A stretch of 10,552 bases of DNA from Hyphomicrobium_A sp035517115 (GCA_035517115.1 DATIZL010000119.1:1-10552); one strand, 5' to 3'; positions 1-5,905 are shown, counted from the first letter of the stretch. Notes: generated by a model not told the origin, from the letters alone. Numbers and translations: made by a program.

Positions 1-1
1 C

Positions 2-286
2 CAGTCGGACGTGATGATCGTCGCCGGCACGCTGACGAACAAGATGGCGCCGGCGCTGCGCAAGGTCTACGACCAGATGCCGGAGCCGCGCTACGTCATC
101 TCCATGGGGAGCTGCGCCAATGGCGGCGGCTACTACCACTACTCCTATGCCGTAGTGCGCGGCTGCGACCGTATCGTGCCTGTCGACATCTACGTGCCCG
201 GCTGCCCGCCGACGGCGGAGGCGCTGGTCTACGGCGTGCTGTTGTTGCAGAGGAAGATCCGGCGCACTGGCACGATCGAGCGCTAA
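2..286 (+). CDS. nuoB: NADH-quinone oxidoreductase subunit B, 3' part
   Basis: This is the C-terminal part of NuoB (PSST), the Q-module subunit that carries cluster N2, the last Fe-S centre before quinone. The reading frame is open from the window edge, so the GTG at 11 is internal and not the true start. Two of the four N2 cysteines are visible, in GSCANGGGYYHYSY and in VPGCPPTAEAL. The tandem Cys-Cys pair lies upstream of the window. The motif GTLTNKMAPALRKVYDQMPE is also typical of the family. The gene ends with TAA at 284-286, 17 nt before nuoC, as expected for the nuoA-B-C-D order. The identification is certain; only the N-terminal half is missing. Confidence 0.97.
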   Translation, partial: QSDVMIVAGTLTNKMAPALRKVYDQMPEPRYVISMGSCANGGGYYHYSYAVVRGCDRIVPVDIYVPGCPPTAEALVYGVLLLQRKIRRTGTIER

Positions 287-303
287 ATCGCAGGTAGCGG
301 GCA

Positions 304-906
304 ATGGAAAAGCTCGAGGCACTCGCCGAGCACATCAAGGCTGAGAAGGGGCCCGCAGTCCTTTCCTCGCGCATCGCGCTCGGCGAGCTGACGCTCAACG
401 TCGCACGCGATGAGATCCTCGAGGTGCTGATCTTCCTGCGCGACGACCCCAAGTGCCGTTTCGAGGTGCTGATCGACGTGTGCGGTGTCGACTGGCCGAC
501 GCGTGAGAACCGCTTCGACGTCGTCTATCATCTCCTGTCGCCGCGGCTCAATCAGCGCATTCGCGTCAAGCTCGAGACGGACGAGGCGACGCCGGTCGCC
601 AGCGCGGTCGGCGTGTTCTCCGCCGCCAACTGGTTCGAGCGCGAGGCCTACGACCTGTACGGCATCCTCTTCTCCGGCCACCCGGACTTGCGCCGCATCC
701 TCACCGACTACGGCTTCCAGGGCCACCCGATGCGCAAGGACTTCCCGCTCACGGGCTACGTTGAGGTGCGCTATGACGACGAGCTCAAGCGCGTCGTCTA
801 CGAGCCGGTCGAGCTGACGCAGGAGTTCCGCTCGTTCGACTTCGAATCTCCCTGGGAGGGCACGCAGTACGTGCTGCCGGGCGACGAGAAGGCTGGCAAA
901 GCGTGA
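304..906 (+). CDS. nuoC: NADH-quinone oxidoreductase subunit C (30 kDa subunit)
   Basis: NuoC is a peripheral Q-module subunit of complex I that binds NuoD and carries no cofactor. The 200-residue product is the normal length for a stand-alone NuoC and is not fused to NuoD as in E. coli. The family signature is present around residues 115-165: FEREAYDLYGILFSGHPDLR followed by RILTDYGFQGHP and RKDFPLTGYVEVRYD. The ATG at 304 is preceded by a weak purine-rich stretch (AGGTAGCGGG), suggesting translation partly coupled to nuoB, which ends 17 nt upstream. The TGA stop at 904-906 overlaps the GTG of the next gene by 4 nt (GTGA). Confidence 0.97.
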   Translation: MEKLEALAEHIKAEKGPAVLSSRIALGELTLNVARDEILEVLIFLRDDPKCRFEVLIDVCGVDWPTRENRFDVVYHLLSPRLNQRIRVKLETDEATPVASAVGVFSAANWFEREAYDLYGILFSGHPDLRRILTDYGFQGHPMRKDFPLTGYVEVRYDDELKRVVYEPVELTQEFRSFDFESPWEGTQYVLPGDEKAGKA

Positions 907-1292
907 GCGGGGCGCAGATGTCGTCTTTCCTCAACCGCTCCGAGATCGTACCGGCCGCTATCGCGGTCGTGGGCGGGGTCTTGAGCTGGGATCTCGTCAG
1001 GCTGCTCGGCAACCGCCGGGAGGCTTGGGACGACCCGCACTACTGGCAGATCGGCTATCCGCTCTTGCTTTTCACCGCGTTCATCTTGGCCATGGGCTTC
1101 CCCGAGCGGCCCTGGCGCTGGGTCGTCATCATGATTGGCGCGCAGGCTGCGTGGTCGCTGCTGCTCGCGACGGTCGCGGACGGCGTGCCTAACCTGTTTC
1201 CGCTGGGACTGGTGACCTTTGCGCTCCTCGGGCTGCCCTGCCTGGCGGCGGCGTACGCCGGCCGATGGCTCGGCGGACGCGTGCGCGGTTGA
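903..1292 (+). CDS. Small integral membrane protein, unknown function, in nuo operon
   Basis: I do not recognise this 129-residue protein. It has four likely membrane segments at about residues 14-30, 50-66, 73-92 and 98-120, with basic or aromatic loops between them (GNRREAWDDPHYWQ, FPERPWRW). The C-terminal end is arginine-rich (GRWLGGRVRG). The GTG start overlaps the nuoC stop as GTGA, with GAGAAGG 10 nt upstream. An in-frame ATG at 918 (residue 6), preceded by GAGCGGGG, is an equally plausible start and loses only five residues. The overlap and the 18-nt gap to the next gene place it firmly inside the operon. An assembly or accessory role for complex I is possible but is inference only. 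Codon use resembles the neighbours, and the frame is open only here among sensible alternatives. Confidence 0.75.
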   Translation: MSGAQMSSFLNRSEIVPAAIAVVGGVLSWDLVRLLGNRREAWDDPHYWQIGYPLLLFTAFILAMGFPERPWRWVVIMIGAQAAWSLLLATVADGVPNLFPLGLVTFALLGLPCLAAAYAGRWLGGRVRG

Positions 1293-1310
1293 TGGGGCGG
1301 GAGGCGCGTC

Positions 1311-1760
1311 ATGAAGGACACGTTGCACCCCGGCGCCAGCGCGACGTTCTCGTTCCGCGTGCCGGCCGAGAAGACGGTGCCGCACCTCTACCCCGAGGCA
1401 CCCGAGTTCAAGGAGATGCCGACGGTGTTCGCGACCGGCTTCATGGTCGGACTCATGGAATGGACATGCCTCAAGGTGTTGGCGCCGCACCTCGAAGAGG
1501 GCGAAGGCAGCCTCGGCGTGCACATCGACGTGTCGCACACGGCTGCGACCGTGCCGGGGCAGACGGTGACGGTCGAGGCCGAGTGCACCAAGGTCATGGG
1601 CCGCCGCGTCGAGTTCAAGGTCAAGGCGCACGACGGCGTCGAGGTCATCGGCGAAGGGCGCCACGAGCGCATGATCGTGCCGTGGAACCGCTTCGTCGCC
1701 CGCGTCAACGAGAAGGCCAAGCTCGCCCGCGTTGCTCCCATCGGACCGCTCAAAGGATAG
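1311..1760 (+). CDS. FlK-like hotdog-fold acyl-CoA thioesterase
   Basis: This 149-residue protein belongs to the hotdog-fold thioesterase family typified by FlK, the fluoroacetyl-CoA thioesterase of Streptomyces cattleya. From memory of FlK, the catalytic residues Thr42, Glu50 and His76, and the pocket residues Gly69 and Arg120, all fall at identical numbers here. They appear in VFATGFMVGLMEW (T42, E50), GSLGVHI (G69), VSHTAAT (H76) and GRHERMI (R120). Of the FlK lid residues, Val23, Leu26 and Phe33 are kept, but Phe36 is Met. The protein should therefore be an active, cytoplasmic acyl-CoA thioesterase. The real substrate is unknown, because many FlK relatives occur where no fluoroacetate is made. 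The ATG has an excellent GGGAGG 6 nt upstream. The stop lies 4 nt before the nuoD start, so co-translation with nuoD is likely. Family call is firm; the physiological link to complex I is unknown. Confidence 0.9.
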   Translation: MKDTLHPGASATFSFRVPAEKTVPHLYPEAPEFKEMPTVFATGFMVGLMEWTCLKVLAPHLEEGEGSLGVHIDVSHTAATVPGQTVTVEAECTKVMGRRVEFKVKAHDGVEVIGEGRHERMIVPWNRFVARVNEKAKLARVAPIGPLKG

Positions 1761-1764
1761 CGCG

Positions 1765-2955
1765 ATGCCAGAGACCGATATCCGCCAGTTCAACATCAAC
1801 TTCGGGCCCCAGCACCCGGCCGCCCACGGCGTCCTACGCCTCGTGCTCGAGCTCGACGGCGAGGTCGTTGAGCGCGTCGACCCCCACATCGGGCTTTTGC
1901 ACCGCGGCACGGAGAAGCTGATAGAGCACAAGACCTATCTGCAGGCGATCGGCTATTTCGACCGCCTCGACTACGTGGCGCCGATGAACCAGGAGCACGC
2001 CTTCTGCCTCGCGGCGGAGAAGCTCTTGGGCCTGCCGGTGCCGAAACGCGCGCAGCTGATCCGCGTGCTCTACAGCGAGATCGGGCGGCTCCTGTCGCAT
2101 CTGTTGAACGTCACCACGCAGGCCATGGACGTCGGCGCGCTCACCCCGCCGCTATGGGGCTTTGAGGAGCGCGAGAAGCTCATGGTGTTCTACGAGCGCG
2201 CCTCGGGAAGCCGCATGCACGCCAAGTATTTCCGCATGGGCGGCGTGCACCAGGACCTGCCGCCGCAGCTCGTCGATGACATCTACGCCTTCTGCGAGAG
2301 CCACCCCAAGGTGCTCGACGACATCGAGGGACTGCTGACCGACAACCGCATCTTCAAGCAGCGTAACGTCGATATCGGCGTGGTGAAGCTGAAGGACTGC
2401 TTCGACTGGGGCTTCTCCGGCGTCATGGTGCGCGGCTCGGGCGCCGCCTGGGACTTGCGCAAGGCGCAGCCCTACGAGTGCTACTCCGAGCTCGAGTTCG
2501 ACATCCCTATCGGCAAGAACGGCGACTGCTACGACCGCTATCTCGTGCGCATGGCCGAGATGCGCCAGGCCGTGCGCATCATGAGGCAGTGTTGCGAGAA
2601 GCTGCGCTCGCCCGAGGGGCAGGGGCCGGTGGTTGCCGACGATAAAAAGGTCGTGCCGCCGCGGCGCCCTGAGATGAAGCGCTCCATGGAGGCGCTGATC
2701 CACCATTTCAAGCTCTACACCGAAGGCTTCCACGTGCCCGAGGGCGAGGTTTACGCCGCCGTAGAGGCCCCCAAGGGCGAGTTTGGCGTCTATCTTGTCG
2801 CCGACGGCTCCAACAAGCCCTACCGCTGCAAGATCAGGGCCCCGGGCTTCCCGCACCTGCAGGCGATGGACTTCCTGACGAAGAAGCACATGCTGGCCGA
2901 CGTGTCCGCGATCCTCGGCTCCATCGACATCGTGTTCGGCGAGATCGACCGTTAG
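1765..2955 (+). CDS. nuoD: NADH-quinone oxidoreductase subunit D (49 kDa subunit)
   Basis: NuoD forms the quinone-binding cavity with NuoB at the junction of the peripheral and membrane arms. The chosen ATG gives 396 residues, the usual length; AAGGA ends 7 nt upstream. An in-frame TTG at 1732 would add 11 residues overlapping the thioesterase gene and is not needed. Visible motifs are FGPQHPAAHGVLRLV, HIGLLHRGTEKLIE, DRLDYVAPMNQEHAF, SEIGRLLSHLLN, and near the C-terminus HVPEGEVYAAVEAPKGEFGV and DIVFGEIDR. His21 and Tyr70 are spaced 49 apart, as are the quinone-headgroup ligands His59 and Tyr108 of the bovine 49 kDa subunit, so the quinone site is intact. The gene is followed 12 nt later by the SRPBCC gene. 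Confidence 0.98.
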   Translation: MPETDIRQFNINFGPQHPAAHGVLRLVLELDGEVVERVDPHIGLLHRGTEKLIEHKTYLQAIGYFDRLDYVAPMNQEHAFCLAAEKLLGLPVPKRAQLIRVLYSEIGRLLSHLLNVTTQAMDVGALTPPLWGFEEREKLMVFYERASGSRMHAKYFRMGGVHQDLPPQLVDDIYAFCESHPKVLDDIEGLLTDNRIFKQRNVDIGVVKLKDCFDWGFSGVMVRGSGAAWDLRKAQPYECYSELEFDIPIGKNGDCYDRYLVRMAEMRQAVRIMRQCCEKLRSPEGQGPVVADDKKVVPPRRPEMKRSMEALIHHFKLYTEGFHVPEGEVYAAVEAPKGEFGVYLVADGSNKPYRCKIRAPGFPHLQAMDFLTKKHMLADVSAILGSIDIVFGEIDR

Positions 2956-2958
2956 GAG
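2954..2958 (+). promoter_or_regulatory. Ribosome binding site deciding the TTG start at 2968
   Basis: AGGAG, overlapping the nuoD stop codon (TAGGAG), lies 9 nt before the TTG at 2968. No ATG or GTG with a comparable site exists near the start of this frame, so the site supports TTG initiation and coupling to nuoD termination. Confidence 0.65.
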
Positions 2959-2967
2959 AGTACACTT

Positions 2968-3399
2968 TTGAGCCGAAGAATCGCGGCCACGACCACGATT
3001 GCCGCGCCCGGATCGCGCGTGTGGGCCCTCCTGATGGACTTCGCACGATATCCCGAGTGGAATCCCTTCATCCACAGCATCAAGGGCAGGGCGCGAGCCG
3101 GTGAAACATTGGAAGTCGTCATCCAGCCGCCCGGCCGCAAACCGAGCACCTTTCGGCCGGTGGTTGTCGAAGTGGTGCCGGAAAGAAGCTTCGAGTGGCG
3201 CGGGTCGCTGCCGATCCCCGGTCTTTTCGTCGGGGCGCACCGATTTGAGATCGGGCCGGTAGGTGCCGGGGTGCGCTTCGAGCAGTCAGAGCGCTTTTCC
3301 GGGATGCTGGTGCCCTTCGTCGGCAACGTGCTTCGGGCAACCGAGCTCGGATTCCGCAACATGAACGAAGCGCTGAAAGCCCGGGCCGAAGCGAAGTAG
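2968..3399 (+). CDS. SRPBCC (START/Bet v 1-like) family protein
   Basis: The 143-residue product has the pattern of the SRPBCC superfamily, whose members bind hydrophobic ligands in a deep cavity. A first strand (RRIAATTTIAAPGSRVW) leads into helices and the typical MDFARYPEWNPFI motif at residues 23-34. Alternating strands follow (LEVVIQPPG, RPVVVEVVPERSFEWRG, HRFEIGPVGAGVRFEQSERF), and a long C-terminal helix spans about residues 115-140 (VPFVGNVLRATELGFRNMNE). No signal peptide or membrane segment is visible, so it should be cytoplasmic. The superfamily includes the ubiquinone-binding COQ10 proteins and polyketide-cyclase-like proteins; this one cannot be assigned to either from sequence alone. 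It starts at TTG 12 nt after nuoD and is the last gene before the 277-bp gap. Its base composition looks slightly less GC-rich than its neighbours, which may mean later insertion. Specific ligand unknown. Confidence 0.85.
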   Translation: MSRRIAATTTIAAPGSRVWALLMDFARYPEWNPFIHSIKGRARAGETLEVVIQPPGRKPSTFRPVVVEVVPERSFEWRGSLPIPGLFVGAHRFEIGPVGAGVRFEQSERFSGMLVPFVGNVLRATELGFRNMNEALKARAEAK

Positions 3400-3424
3400 G
3401 CGTTCGCCCGATGTTGGGCTTGGG

Positions 3425-3444
3425 GCTCGCGAGCGTTCCGGAAC
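3425..3444. repeat. Two abutting 10-bp perfect palindromes
   Basis: GCTCGCGAGC (3425-3434) is followed directly by GTTCCGGAAC (3435-3444); each is a perfect palindrome. They lie 26 nt after the SRPBCC stop. Either could be a dimeric protein site or part of an RNA hairpin, but no T-run follows, so this is not a standard terminator. Function unknown, and chance is possible for the GC-only half. Confidence 0.4.
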
Positions 3445-3515
3445 CGATCTCTGCGCGCTCGCGGTCGCGTGCGCTGCTCGGTCCCTGGGCAATTTCGCCA
3501 TCCAGCGACTCGGTG

Positions 3516-3529
3516 TTGACGTCAATCAA
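3516..3529 (+). promoter_or_regulatory. Candidate FNR/FixK-type (Crp-Fnr family) binding site
   Basis: The site reads TTGACGTCAATCAA, which fits the TTGA-N6-TCAA core of FNR/FixK/NnrR boxes (full consensus TTGAT-N4-ATCAA, one mismatch). It lies in the only large gap of the operon, 148 nt upstream of the nuoE start, in otherwise GC-rich DNA where such an AT-rich motif is rare by chance. Its centre is about 70 nt upstream of a start point predicted from the TATAAT at 3581, a spacing compatible with class I activation. It also contains the overlapping palindrome TTGACGTCAA (3516-3525), so another dimeric regulator cannot be excluded. Confidence 0.45.
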
Positions 3530-3580
3530 GCTGCGGCCCGCGCACCCTTGCGTTATGCGCGCCGAAGACGTAGTGAACGT

Positions 3581-3586
3581 TATAAT
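3581..3586 (+). promoter_or_regulatory. Candidate -10 element upstream of nuoE
   Basis: A perfect TATAAT stands in a short AT-rich patch (AACGTTATAATTG) within GC-rich DNA, about 90 nt before the nuoE start. No convincing -35 hexamer is found 16-18 nt upstream (the sequence there is GC-only). It would therefore need an activator, for which the FNR/FixK-like site is the obvious candidate. This is inference from pattern only. Confidence 0.3.
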
Positions 3587-3664
3587 TGTGCGCTGCGTCA
3601 AAATCGGCGACACTGGCGTTAGAGCAAGGCCGCTCGGCGCCGCCCCCCGTTCGCCGCGCTATCC

Positions 3665-3670
3665 TGAGGT
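3665..3670 (+). promoter_or_regulatory. Ribosome binding site deciding the TTG start of nuoE
   Basis: TGAGGT with a GAGG core ends about 6-7 nt before the TTG at 3677. The resulting N-terminus (AVRRLNPEQPVSFAFTPEN) resembles that of other alphaproteobacterial NuoE proteins, which favours this start over any internal ATG. Confidence 0.6.
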
Positions 3671-3676
3671 CCAGCC

Positions 3677-4300
3677 TTGGCCGTCCGCCGCCTAAACCCC
3701 GAGCAGCCCGTCAGCTTCGCCTTCACGCCCGAGAATGTGGCGTGGGCGAAGAGCGAGATCGCCAAGTATCCGCCGGGCAAGGAAGCCTCCGCCGTGCTTG
3801 CCCTCATGTGGCGCGCGCAGGAGCAGGAGGGCTGGTTGACCGAGCCCGCCATCCGCGTCGTTGCCGACATGCTGGGCATGGCCTACATCCGCGCGCTCGA
3901 GATCGCCACCTTCTACACGATGTTCCAGCTTGCTCCGGTGGGCAAGACTGCCCACCTGTGGGTCTGCGGTACCACGCCGTGCATGCTGCGCGGCTCGGAA
4001 GCGCTGATCGAGATCTGCAAGGAGCGCATCGCCGAGCACCCGCACGAGCTGTCGAAGGACGGCCGCTTCTCCTGGGAGGAGGTCGAGTGCCTGGGCTGCT
4101 GCGCCAACGCTCCCGTCGTGCAGATCGGCAAGGATGTGTTTGAGGATCTCGACCCGGAGCTGTTCGAGAAGCTGCTCTACGCGCTGAAGCAGGGCAAGCC
4201 CGTGAAGCCCGGCTCGCAGACCGGGCGCAAGGCGTCGTGCCCGGCGGGGGGCGCCACGACGCTAATGGACGTCATCGACAAGGTCGCGGAGAAGGTCTGA
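3677..4300 (+). CDS. nuoE: NADH-quinone oxidoreductase subunit E (24 kDa subunit)
   Basis: NuoE is the thioredoxin-like N-module subunit that binds the [2Fe-2S] cluster N1a next to the FMN of NuoF. The 207-residue product carries all four ligands in the usual spacing: Cys97 and Cys102 in VCGTTPCMLRG, and Cys138 and Cys142 in VECLGCCANAP. The N-terminal helical domain is recognisable in EIAKYPPGKEASAVLALMWR and EIATFYTMFQLAPVGK. Translation starts at TTG. The C-terminal tail after about residue 172 is short (KPVKPGSQTGRKASCPAGG), without the long Ala/Pro-rich extension seen in some rhizobial NuoE proteins. It is the first gene after the 277-bp gap, and nuoF follows 24 nt later. Confidence 0.97.
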   Translation: MAVRRLNPEQPVSFAFTPENVAWAKSEIAKYPPGKEASAVLALMWRAQEQEGWLTEPAIRVVADMLGMAYIRALEIATFYTMFQLAPVGKTAHLWVCGTTPCMLRGSEALIEICKERIAEHPHELSKDGRFSWEEVECLGCCANAPVVQIGKDVFEDLDPELFEKLLYALKQGKPVKPGSQTGRKASCPAGGATTLMDVIDKVAEKV

Positions 4301-4324
4301 GCGCGAAAAGAGGCCGAGAAGCGC

Positions 4325-5608
4325 ATGCTCGAGGACAAGGACCGCATCTTCCGCAACCTCTATGGGCAAGGCGATTGGCGCCTTCCCGGCGCGCGCTCTC
4401 GCGGGGCCTGGAAGGACACAAAGGCCCTCATCGATAAGGGCCACGACTGGATCATCAACGAGGTGAAGGCCTCGGGGCTGCGCGGCCGCGGCGGCGCGGG
4501 CTTCCCCACCGGCCTCAAGTGGTCGTTCATGCCCAAGAGCGATCCGCGCCCCTCCTATCTCGTCGTCAATGCGGACGAAAGCGAGCCCGGGTCCTGCAAG
4601 GACCGCGAGATCATGCGGCACGATCCCCACCTTCTGCTCGAGGGCTCGCTGCTCGCCGGCTTCGCCATGCGCGCGCACACTTGCTACATCTACGTGCGCG
4701 GCGAGTTCATTGCCGAGCGCGAGCGCCTGCAGGCCGCGGTCGATGAGGCCTACGCGGCCAAGCTCATCGGCAAGGACAACGAGAACGGCTGGGATTTCGA
4801 CATCTTCGTCCATCACGGCGCCGGGGCCTACATCTGCGGCGAGGAGACAGCGCTGCTCGAGAGCCTCGAAGGCAAGAAGGGCATGCCGCGCCTAAAGCCG
4901 CCGTTCCCGGCGAACGTCGGCCTCTACGGCGCGCCCACGACCGTCAACAATGTCGAGAGCATCGCGGTCGTCCCCGACATCCTGCGCCGCGGCGCCGCCT
5001 GGTTCGCCTCGCTCGGGCTGCCCAACAACACCGGCACCAAGCTGTTCCAGATCTCCGGCCACGTGGAGCGCCCGTGCGTCGTCGAGGAGGAGATGGGCAT
5101 ACCGCTCAAGGAGCTCATCAACGAGCACTGCGGCGGCGTGCGCGGCGGCTGGGACAACTTGCTGGCGGTGATCCCCGGTGGCTCGTCGATGCCGCTGTTG
5201 ACCGCCGAGCAGTGCGAGACCGCGACCATGGACTTCGACGCGCTCGCCAAGCTCAAGTCGGGGCTCGGCACCGGCGCCGTGATCGTCATGGACAAGTCGA
5301 CCGACGTCATCAAGGCGATCGCGCGCATCGCCTACTTCTACAAGCACGAGAGTTGCGGGCAGTGCACGCCTTGCCGCGAGGGCACGGGCTGGATGTGGCG
5401 CGTGCTCGAGCGCATGCAGCGCGGGGAGGCCGAGAAGCGCGAGATCGACTTGCTGCTCAACGTGACGAAGCAGGTCGAAGGCCACACCATCTGCGCGCTC
5501 GGCGATGCGGCGGCTTGGCCCGTGCAAGGGCTCATCCGCAACTTCCGCCACGTCATCGAAGAGCGCATCGAGGCTCGTCAAGCGGCCGCGAAGGAAGCGG
5601 CCGAATAG
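4325..5608 (+). CDS. nuoF: NADH-quinone oxidoreductase subunit F (51 kDa subunit, NADH/FMN site)
   Basis: NuoF oxidises NADH using FMN and passes electrons to the [4Fe-4S] cluster N3. The 427-residue product has the family length. The glycine-rich FMN/NADH region is at residues 52-68 (LRGRGGAGFPTGLKWSF) and 82-98 (NADESEPGSCKDREIM). The motif GAGAYICGEETALLESLEG is at 166-183, and VNNVESIAVVPDIL at 207-220. The N3 ligands are Cys344, Cys347 and Cys350 in ESCGQCTPCREG, and Cys390 in HTICALGDAAAWP. The ATG start follows a purine-rich stretch (AAAAGAGGCCGAGAA). It is 24 nt after nuoE and 25 nt before the small membrane gene. Nothing looks abnormal. Confidence 0.98.
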   Translation: MLEDKDRIFRNLYGQGDWRLPGARSRGAWKDTKALIDKGHDWIINEVKASGLRGRGGAGFPTGLKWSFMPKSDPRPSYLVVNADESEPGSCKDREIMRHDPHLLLEGSLLAGFAMRAHTCYIYVRGEFIAERERLQAAVDEAYAAKLIGKDNENGWDFDIFVHHGAGAYICGEETALLESLEGKKGMPRLKPPFPANVGLYGAPTTVNNVESIAVVPDILRRGAAWFASLGLPNNTGTKLFQISGHVERPCVVEEEMGIPLKELINEHCGGVRGGWDNLLAVIPGGSSMPLLTAEQCETATMDFDALAKLKSGLGTGAVIVMDKSTDVIKAIARIAYFYKHESCGQCTPCREGTGWMWRVLERMQRGEAEKREIDLLLNVTKQVEGHTICALGDAAAWPVQGLIRNFRHVIEERIEARQAAAKEAAE

Positions 5609-5620
5609 ATGCAAACCCGA

Positions 5621-5626
5621 GAAGGA
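5621..5626 (+). promoter_or_regulatory. Ribosome binding site deciding the GTG start at 5634
   Basis: GAAGGA lies 7 nt before the GTG at 5634. The frame is open further upstream inside nuoF, but that part reads as basic low-complexity sequence. This site and the start of hydrophobic sequence at the GTG mark the true start. Confidence 0.6.
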
Positions 5627-5633
5627 CTCCGCC

Positions 5634-5885
5634 GTGGACCTGCTCGCGATGTTGATAGCCACCCTGACGCCCGCTGTGATCTTCACAGCGCTCGGCGCGG
5701 CGATCGTATTCTATTTGCTGTGGGGCTGGCTCGGAGGGCTGTTCGGTCTCGTTGTCGGCTACGGTACGGGCGTATGGCTGACGCAGTGGTACGGCGGCAT
5801 GCCGCTTTCGCCACAGGCGAAGGGCTGGCTGTCGCTGCTGGCGTTTCTCGGCGGGCTGACGCTGCTCGCCATTCTGACGCGATGA
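5634..5885 (+). CDS. Small hydrophobic membrane protein, unknown function, in nuo operon
   Basis: I do not recognise this 83-residue protein. It is almost wholly hydrophobic, with likely membrane segments at about residues 5-29, 31-50 and 64-82 and a short polar loop (QWYGGMPLSPQAKG, 51-64). The second segment is glycine-rich (GWLGGLFGLVVGYGTG), suggesting tight helix packing. The GTG start is supported by GAAGGA 7 nt upstream. It lies 25 nt after nuoF and 20 nt before nuoG, between two genes for soluble N-module subunits, so it must be co-transcribed with them. A role in membrane attachment or assembly of complex I is possible but unsupported by any motif. The open frame reaches back to 5505, but the upstream part overlaps nuoF and looks like a shadow. 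Confidence 0.7.
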   Translation: MDLLAMLIATLTPAVIFTALGAAIVFYLLWGWLGGLFGLVVGYGTGVWLTQWYGGMPLSPQAKGWLSLLAFLGGLTLLAILTR

Positions 5886-5905
5886 AGGGTTGAGCGGGCG
5901 GAGCG

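Larger units (their letters stand above)
3400..3676. other. 277-bp non-coding gap splitting the nuo operon
   Basis: No convincing gene lies here. The frame open from 3411 into nuoE has no good ribosome site, low-complexity Ser/Arg/Pro composition and no family resemblance, and it overlaps the nuoE start. The stretch carries two abutting palindromes, an FNR/FixK-like site and a candidate -10, so it is best read as the control region of nuoE and the genes downstream. No Rho-independent terminator (stem followed by T-run) is seen after the SRPBCC gene. Confidence 0.6.

Noticed and set aside
798..1931. Minus-strand open frame (377 codons) across the two accessory genes
   Set aside because: I checked it because the + strand membrane gene is unknown. 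The minus product is Arg/His/Pro-rich without domains, and it also covers nuoC, FlK-like and nuoD coding ends, so it is a shadow.
2152..3240. Minus-strand open frame (362 codons) opposite nuoD and the SRPBCC gene
   Set aside because: It is a shadow of two + strand genes with good starts and motifs, and the product is low-complexity His/Val/Asp/Arg.
3411..3695. 94-codon + strand open frame filling the 277-bp gap
   Set aside because: It has no ribosome site, a Ser/Arg/Pro-rich product and no motif, and it runs into the nuoE start in another frame. A regulatory region explains the stretch better.
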